Source: Candidatus Roizmanbacteria bacterium (GTDB lineage: Bacteria; Patescibacteriota; Microgenomatia; UBA1406; GWC2-37-13). From it: DNA of 6,468 nucleotides. The notes beneath the pieces were generated by a model. That model was given only the letters and a program-made list of their open reading frames with translations. It ran no database searches and was not told the DNA's origin. Below are positions 1 to 5,878 of the stretch, piece after piece (positions within the stretch are counted from its first letter, which is position 1; each line of letters starts with the position of its first letter). The translations under genes and the position numbers were made by a program. The stretch covers positions 1 through 6,468 of the forward strand of contig JACPMD010000146.1 of the NCBI GenBank assembly GCA_016186235.1, in the 5' to 3' direction.

Positions 1-771
1 AGCTCTTTTTTAGCTTTATTTAAAGATGATCTGATTACGCTTTTTTTAGGAAAAGTGGTCGGGTTTGAAGGTCTGGGATATATAGGATGGGCAAAAAAAT
101 GGGCAGAAGCGCCAATCCGAATTATCATGGATAATATTAGCAGAGTGCTTTTTCCTGTCCTTTCAAGGTTACAACATCAGAAAGATAAAGTCTCAAAAAT
201 TATTGAAAAATTTCTTTATTATCAAACTCTGCTTCTAACTCCCTCAATAGTTGGTCTTGCTTTAATAATGAAATCAATAGTGGATGTGATCCCAGGCTAC
301 AATAAATGGGAACCTGCACTTCCTTTATTTTATTTATTCGTCATTGCCGCCTTTTTTTCCTCATACTCTACTCCCTTTATGAACCTTTTTAACGCCTTGG
401 GGAAAGTAAAGGTTTCTTTCTCTTTTATGTTTTTTTGGACAGCTGCTACCTGGCTACTAACGCTTATTCTTACAGATAGATTTGGTTTATACGGTTTTCC
501 GCTCACCCAATTTTTTCTTTCGCTTACTTTTATTTTTGTTGTATTTAAAGCGAGGCAACTTGTCTCATTCAATTTTCTTCAGCCGATTCTCCCCTCACTT
601 TTAGCTGGCCTTTTAATGGCAATTTTGACGTATTCTCTTCTCGGACTTTTTTCAACATCTTTCGTAGGACTGACGTCTGTAATTCTTATCTCGGGAGCCT
701 TTTACTTTATTATGCTTAGGTTTTTATTTAGAATAGATGTTATTCAAGAAGTAAAATCATTGTTCCAATGA
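1..771 (+). CDS. Polysaccharide/oligosaccharide flippase, Wzx/MATE-like, C-terminal part (5' end outside the window)
   Basis: This is the C-terminal 256 residues of a polytopic membrane protein. The reading frame is open from base 1, and a GTG at 55 is internal rather than the start because the family motif runs through it. The segment around residues 21-56 (GFEGLGYIGWAKKWAEAP, then RVLFPVLSRLQ) is typical of Wzx-type lipid-linked oligosaccharide flippases of the MOP/MATE superfamily. In that family the segment precedes the second half of the helices. Hydrophobic segments lie near residues 72-97, 108-131, 139-157, 161-182, 193-217 and 221-241. Whole family members are usually about 420-490 residues, so roughly half is missing, cut by the window and not by mutation. 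The inferred role is flipping undecaprenyl- or polyprenyl-linked glycans across the cytoplasmic membrane. The stop codon TGA (769-771) overlaps the next gene's ATG, so the two are probably translationally coupled. The family assignment is firm; the cargo is unknown. Confidence 0.88.
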   Translation, partial: SSFLALFKDDLITLFLGKVVGFEGLGYIGWAKKWAEAPIRIIMDNISRVLFPVLSRLQHQKDKVSKIIEKFLYYQTLLLTPSIVGLALIMKSIVDVIPGYNKWEPALPLFYLFVIAAFFSSYSTPFMNLFNALGKVKVSFSFMFFWTAATWLLTLILTDRFGLYGFPLTQFFLSLTFIFVVFKARQLVSFNFLQPILPSLLAGLLMAILTYSLLGLFSTSFVGLTSVILISGAFYFIMLRFLFRIDVIQEVKSLFQ

Positions 772-1670
772 TGAATATTACCGCCATAATAGTCGTTAAA
801 CAAAAACCACCGCATTTTTTCGAGGCGCTGCGTTCGATCGAAGACATAGTGTCTGAAATTATCGTCGGAACTATTACCATTGACGAACAGTATAAAAAAA
901 AACTTTTAGAAAATAAAAAAGTCCGGATAATCGAATTACCCTCTGATGTAAGCTTCGCTGATCTAGTCAAAGAAGAGCTTAAAAAGAAAGCAAAAGGAGA
1001 ATATATTCTATACCTTGATCCCGACGAAATCTTCCCTACTGAAATTAAGAAGTACATCGCTTCACATTTAAAAGATTTTGATTATTATTTATTCCCGCGC
1101 AAAAATATCATCTTTGGAAAGTGGATATCACACTCGCGCTGGTGGCCAGACTATCAATTACGCTTGTTCAAGAAAAACTCCGTGGTGTGGCCTCAAGTAC
1201 TACATCCAATTCCAGAGGGACGCGGAAAAGGATTCAGATTTGAACCAGAAGAAAAAAATGCAATTCTGCACTATAACTACAACTCAATCGACGAATATAT
1301 TGAAAAAGCTACACGCTATGCAAAATCAGAAGCTCAAGAATTAATCCAACAAAACAAAAAATATTCAATAGAGGCAGCAATAAAACAAGCGCTCTCGGAA
1401 TTTATAAGTCGCTTTTTTGCTCATGAAGGCTATAGAGACGGTATGCATGGATTTGTCTTATCTTTGCTACAAAAGATTTATTATTTTTTAGTTTACTTCT
1501 ACTATTGGGAGCAAAAAAAATATTTTGAGGATGAACAAAAAAAACTTGTCAAATACTCTCAAAATTTCTTTAGGCAAGGATTAAAAGAAGTAAACTTTTG
1601 GCTTGTAAAGAAAAATTTTGTGGACACTGTTGAAAAAATAAGACTGAAGATCATTGATAAATTATTCTAG
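768..1670 (+). CDS. Family 2 glycosyltransferase, WaaE/KdtX-like
   Basis: A 300-residue cytoplasmic glycosyltransferase of the GT-A fold. Visible landmarks are GEYILYLDPDE at residues 77-87, whose DPDE stands where the metal- and nucleotide-sugar-binding DxD sits. SRWWPDYQLRLFKK follows at 123-136, a signature of WaaE/KdtX-like GT2 enzymes. Then come H146 and P147, the LHYNY-x-SIDEYIEKATRYAKSEA block near 167-189, and a C-terminal DGMHGFVLSLLQKIYYFLVY helix near 224-243 ending in WEQKK. The N-terminal half is unusual: the first strand ITAIIVV is followed by KQKPPHFFEAL. The usual acidic DSGS/D-rich turn after the second strand is replaced by VGTITIDEQ. The start ATG (768-770) overlaps the flippase stop as ATGA; a second ATG follows at 771 and could equally be used. 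No Shine-Dalgarno site is seen, so coupling to the flippase is likely. The 3' end overlaps a convergent gene by 9 bases. Family confidence is high; the sugar transferred is unknown. Confidence 0.88.
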   Translation: MMNITAIIVVKQKPPHFFEALRSIEDIVSEIIVGTITIDEQYKKKLLENKKVRIIELPSDVSFADLVKEELKKKAKGEYILYLDPDEIFPTEIKKYIASHLKDFDYYLFPRKNIIFGKWISHSRWWPDYQLRLFKKNSVVWPQVLHPIPEGRGKGFRFEPEEKNAILHYNYNSIDEYIEKATRYAKSEAQELIQQNKKYSIEAAIKQALSEFISRFFAHEGYRDGMHGFVLSLLQKIYYFLVYFYYWEQKKYFEDEQKKLVKYSQNFFRQGLKEVNFWLVKKNFVDTVEKIRLKIIDKLF

Positions 1671-3365
1671 TTTGTAAATACTAACAGAGGCTCCGTTATA
1701 AATTTTTATGACATTTCTCCTAGAACATCTGGATAAAATCTTATCTTTTTTCGTTAATTCTTTTAACTCGTAAACGTAATTTACTTCATTGAGTATCGAA
1801 CAATCCATCTTTCGAACTTTTTCTAAACGTTTCTCGAAAGGTATACTTGTAACACTCATTGATTGGATTTCCGCTAAATACTGTTGCTTGCCCGAAAAAG
1901 CTGAAACATAAGAACTGTCTTCATACTGATTCAAGGGTGGATTTTTTTGCTGCTCTTTCCAACCTTTTTTATAAAGCGGGGTGAAAACTACTCCATCCGG
2001 CTGTTTTTTAAGAAAAGTCAAAGCATCAATTTCCCCTTTAGGCAAATATGTTGACTTTGAAACTTTTAGAAAATGCCAAATTAAATCATATGAGGTCGGA
2101 ACAGATAATAATATAAGTATCAAGCCAGAACTCAGAAAAAACTTTCGCTTAGACTTAAAGAAATCATAGGTTAGTCTCGCTAAATAAATTGTTGACAGAA
2201 AAATAGCATAGAAGAAAAACTGTACTACATTCCACCAGACTCCTTTTTGTACCAAACTAACAGTCAGCAATATAGAAAAAAGAATGGTCGATATTACAAC
2301 AAAATCAAACTTATCCAACTGTTTCCTAACCAATAAAATTGTTACATAGAGTAATCCAAAGAATCGTGTTCCTAAATAGAAAAACAAAAAAATCAACAAG
2401 TTAATTAGCTCGATTGCGATCAAACGCGGGCCAATGCCAAATTGTTGAAGAAAGTACCGTGCATCGGTCATCTTTTGCAGATAAAACTGGTCAGGGGATT
2501 CTGTTATTGTATGAACTAAAGCAAACGGTATAAGGCTAAATGTAGATCCAGTTTTTGAGGTCGATAAAGGGTCGTAAAAGAGAAAGAGGCCTATCAAAAC
2601 AAAAGCACTTATCACAAAAGAATATACAAGAAAATTTTTAATCTTGATTTTTGAAATATTCACAATCAAATATAAAGTGAGTAAAAAAATGCCTATCAAT
2701 GCTCCATAAAATTTTATCCCCAGCATAAAAAAAATTAAGATCCCGCTTATTGTGATTATTTTCTTATTAATTTTCTTGTCCTTAACAAGGATAAGAAGAA
2801 TAATGAAAAAGAGAAGTGAAACCGCATATTGAAGATTTGACATTGTATGCATTATTGATTGGGGTAAAAGCGTTGATGAATTTTGAAGATTTTTACTATA
2901 ATAAAGTGTAAAGAAATAAGAAAAAGAACCTGCAAAATAACTAAAAAAAAGAAATATTCCTACAAAAAGAGGCGAATCTATTATTTTTCTAGCAAGAGTT
3001 GATAGAAGAATTGTGAAAAAAATAAACCACACTACAGGTATCAGCTTAAAATAAGAGATTAATGGAGGAATTCCTAGTTTTGATAAAAGAAAAATAATGA
3101 AGTCTAACAACCAGTTATACCCATAGAGATGTCCCCCGACAAAAGTCGGGGCTACAAACGGAAATTTATTAAACGACGTTTCAGCAATGGCGAGGTGCCA
3201 AATGGCGTCTCGTCCATGAACGCCCCAAAAGTAATATCCGCACTCTCCCTCAAAACAAAAATAGCTTCCGCTTGGAAAGATAACGAGCATGTATAAAAAA
3301 AAGGCTGGAATGATAATGAGTAAGAGCAATTTATGGCTCCAAATATAGTCAATTATTCGTCTCAC
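1662..3365 (-). CDS. GT-C-like polytopic membrane glycosyltransferase, paralog B (second gene of tandem pair)
   Basis: A 567-residue membrane protein beginning with GTG, whose GTGA overlaps the stop of the upstream paralog (3362-3365), so it is probably translated by coupling. No Shine-Dalgarno site is visible. Layout: a first helix near residues 12-30; a first outer loop (about 31-85) with VHGRDAIWHLAIAE, giving an acidic D53 and H57; about ten more hydrophobic segments up to about residue 425; and a soluble C-terminal domain (about 435-567) with FLKKQPDGVV, SAFSGKQQYLA and KRLEKV. One helix, an acidic first outer loop, many helices and a C-terminal globular domain together form the architecture of GT-C glycosyltransferases. 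These use polyprenyl-phosphate sugars at the outer face of the membrane. It aligns without gaps to the upstream paralog over 564 residues. The nucleotide-level assignment is sound, but the enzyme activity is inferred from architecture. An O-antigen ligase or polymerase-like role cannot be excluded. Confidence 0.8.
   Translation of the reverse strand: MRRIIDYIWSHKLLLLIIIPAFFLYMLVIFPSGSYFCFEGECGYYFWGVHGRDAIWHLAIAETSFNKFPFVAPTFVGGHLYGYNWLLDFIIFLLSKLGIPPLISYFKLIPVVWFIFFTILLSTLARKIIDSPLFVGIFLFFSYFAGSFSYFFTLYYSKNLQNSSTLLPQSIMHTMSNLQYAVSLLFFIILLILVKDKKINKKIITISGILIFFMLGIKFYGALIGIFLLTLYLIVNISKIKIKNFLVYSFVISAFVLIGLFLFYDPLSTSKTGSTFSLIPFALVHTITESPDQFYLQKMTDARYFLQQFGIGPRLIAIELINLLIFLFFYLGTRFFGLLYVTILLVRKQLDKFDFVVISTILFSILLTVSLVQKGVWWNVVQFFFYAIFLSTIYLARLTYDFFKSKRKFFLSSGLILILLSVPTSYDLIWHFLKVSKSTYLPKGEIDALTFLKKQPDGVVFTPLYKKGWKEQQKNPPLNQYEDSSYVSAFSGKQQYLAEIQSMSVTSIPFEKRLEKVRKMDCSILNEVNYVYELKELTKKDKILSRCSRRNVIKIYNGASVSIYKLE
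3134..3151. repeat. Perfect GC-rich hairpin, copy in paralog B
   Basis: CCCCGAC-AAAA-GTCGGGG: two 7-base arms perfectly complementary around a four-base loop, inside the coding sequence for APTFVG at residues 72-77. The identical 18 bases occur at the matching position in the neighbouring paralog. There is no following T-tract in either direction, so it is not an intrinsic terminator. Confidence 0.75.
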
Positions 3366-5071
3366 GACTCACGTGTTGAATAAATAATTATTTTTCCGTT
3401 TCCATATATCTGCTTTATGTTTGGTGCCTTACACTTCATAATTATTTTTTCCTCGTCAGGTAGGTCTCTGATCTCATACACATAGTCGACTTCGCTTAAA
3501 ATTGAACAATCCAATTTCTTTACTTTCTCTAAGCGACGTGGATAAGGAATACCAGTCAATCTTAACTGTAATTCATTAGCCAGATATTCTTGTTTTCCCG
3601 AGAACGCAGCTAGATAGGCCGTATCTTCATACGTATAGAGGGGGTTTGATTTCGAATAATTCTTCCATTCCTTTTCGTATAGAGGTCTATAGACAACTCC
3701 ATCTGGCTGTTTTTTTAGAAAAGCTAAAGCCTCCATCTCTTCTCTAGGAAGATAGGTGGCTCCTGGAATGGCCCAAAAAAATTTAATAAGGTCATATGAG
3801 GTGGGAACTGATAGAAACATAATTATGGGTACAATTAATTTAACAACTGCCTTTTTATTCTGGAATAAATCAAACGATAGTTTCGAGAGATAGATTGTTG
3901 ATAGAAAGATAGCATAATAAAAAAACTGCATTGTATTCCACCACTCTGCTTTTTGAACTAAGGTTGCAGTGAGAAATATTGAAAAACAAATGGTTAAGAT
4001 TACAGAAAAATCGAAGGTGTCTAGCTTTTTTTTTGATAACAAAATAGTAATATATAAAAGCCCAAAAAAGCGTGTTCCTAAATAAAAAAATAGGAAGATA
4101 GTTAAATTCAGGGCCTCTATCGCTATCAACCTCGGACCAATACCACGTGACATTAAGTAGTATCGAGCATCGGTCATACTTTGAAGATAGAATTGATTTG
4201 GAGTCTCTGTAATTGTGTGAATAATGGCAAAAGGCGCAAATCCAAATACTGCACCTGTTTTAATCGATTGAGTTGGATTGTAAAAGAAAATAATACTCAA
4301 GAAGGCGAAGAAACCTAAGAATAAAATAAAGAGTAAATATCTCTTAAAGTTCTTAAAAAGAAACTGTAATGTTAAGTAGATCCCCGCAAGAAATATTCCT
4401 ATAACTCTGCCATAAAACTTAAGCCCCATAATCATGAAAATGGCAAATCCTGCGGCTAGAGAAGTCTTGAGATTAAAATTTCTTTCTTTGATCAAAATTA
4501 ATATCCAGAGTAAAAAAAGGAGAGAAAAAGCATAGGGAGGGTTTGACATCATCAACATAATTGGTTGAGGCAGTTGAGTTGATGAATCATTGATACTGTG
4601 TTCACGATACAACTTGATTAGGTAATAGAAAGATCCTGCAAAATAATTAAAAAAAAGAAATAGGCTAACAAAAAGAGGGCTGTCTTTTATCTTTCTGCCT
4701 AAGATAATAAGAAGTGAGGTAAATAAAATAAACCAAACAACGGGAAAGATTTTAAAATAAGTAATTATTGCGGGTATCCCTAATTTGGAAAACAGAAAGA
4801 TAAAAAAATCTAGTAAATAATTATATCCGTAAAGATTTTCCCCGACAAAAGTCGGGGCAACAAAAGGGAACTTATTAAATGAGACATTGGCTATCGCAAG
4901 GTGCCACATGGCATCGTGGCCGTGAACGCCCCAAAATTGTATTCCGCATGCCTCTTTAAAACATAAAAAGGTACCGCTTGGGAAAATGACGAGCATGTAT
5001 AAGAAAAAGGCGGGGAGGATGATAAAAAGTAAGAATGGATGCCTTCTGATATACTTTAAAACATGTCCCAT
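3362..5071 (-). CDS. GT-C-like polytopic membrane glycosyltransferase, paralog A (first gene of tandem pair)
   Basis: A 569-residue membrane protein starting with ATG at 5071 and heading a two-gene minus-strand unit. Helix 1 is near residues 12-30. The first outer loop carries VHGHDAMWHLAIAN with candidate catalytic D53 and H57, then FPFVAPTFVGENLYGYN. The central region keeps HTITETPNQFYLQSMTDARY (285-304) and RLIAIEALNL. Further helices run to about residue 425. A globular C-terminal domain follows, with FLKKQPDGVV (451-460), YEDTAYLAAFSGKQEYLA (481-498) and RRLEKVKKLDCSIL (512-525). This matches the GT-C superfamily plan, in which a membrane enzyme moves a sugar from a polyprenyl-phosphate carrier on the extracytoplasmic side. 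The first 9 bases overlap the start of the divergent GT2 gene, so its promoter and any leader must lie inside that gene. Substrate and acceptor are unknown. Both paralogs look intact, with no stops or frameshifts. Confidence 0.8.
   Translation of the reverse strand: MGHVLKYIRRHPFLLFIILPAFFLYMLVIFPSGTFLCFKEACGIQFWGVHGHDAMWHLAIANVSFNKFPFVAPTFVGENLYGYNYLLDFFIFLFSKLGIPAIITYFKIFPVVWFILFTSLLIILGRKIKDSPLFVSLFLFFNYFAGSFYYLIKLYREHSINDSSTQLPQPIMLMMSNPPYAFSLLFLLWILILIKERNFNLKTSLAAGFAIFMIMGLKFYGRVIGIFLAGIYLTLQFLFKNFKRYLLFILFLGFFAFLSIIFFYNPTQSIKTGAVFGFAPFAIIHTITETPNQFYLQSMTDARYYLMSRGIGPRLIAIEALNLTIFLFFYLGTRFFGLLYITILLSKKKLDTFDFSVILTICFSIFLTATLVQKAEWWNTMQFFYYAIFLSTIYLSKLSFDLFQNKKAVVKLIVPIIMFLSVPTSYDLIKFFWAIPGATYLPREEMEALAFLKKQPDGVVYRPLYEKEWKNYSKSNPLYTYEDTAYLAAFSGKQEYLANELQLRLTGIPYPRRLEKVKKLDCSILSEVDYVYEIRDLPDEEKIIMKCKAPNIKQIYGNGKIIIYSTRES
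4840..4857. repeat. Perfect GC-rich hairpin, copy in paralog A
   Basis: The same 18-base sequence as at 3134-3151, with 7-base arms and an AAAA loop, encoding APTFVG at residues 72-77. Identity extends one further base (C) on the plus-strand right side, giving 19 shared bases. The codons it forces (GCC CCG GTC GGG) are GC-rich against the A/T-ending codons around it. Confidence 0.75.
5047..5055 (+). promoter_or_regulatory. Candidate extended -10 promoter for the GT2 gene at 5063, placed for a leaderless mRNA
   Basis: The bases read TGATATACT, that is TG-n-TATACT, one mismatch from the extended -10 consensus TGnTATAAT. The usual 6-8 base discriminator would place transcription start at about 5062-5063, on or next to the GT2 ATG. 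This would explain the absence of a ribosome binding site. No convincing -35 element is seen around 5027-5032, which extended -10 promoters can lack. The motif lies inside codons of the divergent membrane protein gene, so coincidence is possible in this AT-rich DNA. Confidence 0.42.
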
Positions 5072-5878
5072 AGGTTAGCGATAATCACTGTAGTGTACGA
5101 AAATTATACAGTACTCAAAGATTTCACAAAAAGCCTTGAGAAGCAATTAAACAAAAACTTTCATCTTTATCTTGTTGACCTCTCTGAAAAAAAACAGATC
5201 ATTTCTTCCGAATCTTTCAGCCTTTCCTATATCCCATCAATTAATCGAGGATATGCATATGGTGTTAACTTGGGATTAAGAGTTGCTCTTAAAGAGGGAT
5301 ATCAGGATTTCTGCGTGATGAATAGCGATATCTATTTTAACGAAACTTTTGTTGACTCGGTTGTTAAAAGTTTTTCCAAGCATGCTGGATCGATCTTGGG
5401 TGGAAAAATTTATTATGCCCCTAGGTACGAATACCATAAAGAGACATATGAAAAAAATCAGCTCGGAAAGGTACTCTGGTATGCCGGTGGATCTGTCGAC
5501 TGGAAAAATGCGCTTACTCCTCATAGAGGGGTAGATGAAGTAGATCATGGCCAATATTCTCGTCCTGAAGAAACAGAATTTATCACTGGCGCTCTTATGT
5601 TTTTTGACAAGACCGTGATAAACACTATCGGCTTTTGGGACGAAGGGTATTTTCTCTACTTTGAAGATGCAGACTTTTGCGAAAGAGCAAAAAAGGCTGG
5701 AATTAAACTCTATTTCGACCCCTCTATAATTATTTGGCATAAGAACGCGCAGTCTACGGGTGGTCCTGGCTCAACGATTCAGCAAAAACTTCAAGGAAAA
5801 AATCGTCTTCGATTTGCTCTAAAGTATGGACCTCTGAAAACAAAATTCCACGTAGTCAAAAATTATGTTTTTAAATAA
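5063..5878 (+). CDS. Family 2 glycosyltransferase, COG1216/rhamnosyltransferase-like
   Basis: A 271-residue cytoplasmic GT-A fold enzyme. It begins with the first strand LAIITVVYENY (residues 5-15). The acceptor/donor motif INRGYAYGVNLGLRVAL (60-76) follows, then VMNSDIYF with NSD at 87-89 as the metal-binding DxD equivalent. After these come FITGALMFFDK (173-183), GFWDEGYFLYFEDADFCERA (190-209) with the likely catalytic acidic residues at 201-204, and IIWHKNAQSTGGPGS (223-237). This order is that of rhamnosyltransferase-like GT2 proteins (COG1216, WbbL-type), which extend lipid-linked glycans from dTDP-sugars; the actual sugar is not readable. The start is fixed at 5063: the frame has a TAA at 5057-5059 and no other near start codon. 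No Shine-Dalgarno site precedes it, but an extended -10-like motif lies just upstream. The gene overlaps the divergent paralog A by 9 bases and the downstream GT-C gene by 14 bases. Confidence 0.9.
   Translation: MSHRLAIITVVYENYTVLKDFTKSLEKQLNKNFHLYLVDLSEKKQIISSESFSLSYIPSINRGYAYGVNLGLRVALKEGYQDFCVMNSDIYFNETFVDSVVKSFSKHAGSILGGKIYYAPRYEYHKETYEKNQLGKVLWYAGGSVDWKNALTPHRGVDEVDHGQYSRPEETEFITGALMFFDKTVINTIGFWDEGYFLYFEDADFCERAKKAGIKLYFDPSIIIWHKNAQSTGGPGSTIQQKLQGKNRLRFALKYGPLKTKFHVVKNYVFK
5103..5108 (-). promoter_or_regulatory. Candidate -10 box for the minus-strand membrane protein pair
   Basis: Read on the minus strand this is a perfect TATAAT, 31 bases before the ATG at 5071, which would leave a leader of roughly 25 bases. 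The best -35 candidate, TTGTGA (5124-5129 minus strand), is weak and spaced by only 15 bases. The site lies within the GT2 codons for ENYTV, a conserved protein segment, so the box may be accidental. Any promoter for this gene must nevertheless lie inside the GT2 coding region. Confidence 0.3.

Noticed and set aside
1..771. GTG at 55 as the start of the flippase gene
   Set aside because: The frame is open to base 1 and encodes SSFLALFKDDLITLFLGK, hydrophobic sequence continuous with the family motif; the gene is simply cut by the window.
894..902. Run of nine A, plus A8 runs at 1513-1520 and 1537-1544, as phase-variation or frameshift sites
   Set aside because: The frame is intact through all of them, lysine codons in AT-rich DNA explain them, and no alternative frame gives a sensible product.
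1078..1344. Open frames on other strands and frames (also 330-572, 740-1057, 1981-2169, 3152-3352, 5276-5740, 5349-5534)
   Set aside because: Each lies fully or almost fully within a gene whose protein has clear family motifs, and their own translations show no recognisable domain or plausible start context.
1682..1705. Possible terminator TAAC...GTTA followed by a short T-run, downstream of the GT2 stop
   Set aside because: The stem is only four pairs plus a mismatch, and the T-run is five bases displaced from the stem; AT-rich coding DNA gives such matches by chance.
3134..3151. GC-rich hairpins as intrinsic terminators
   Set aside because: No T-tract follows either copy on either strand, and both lie early in open coding frames.
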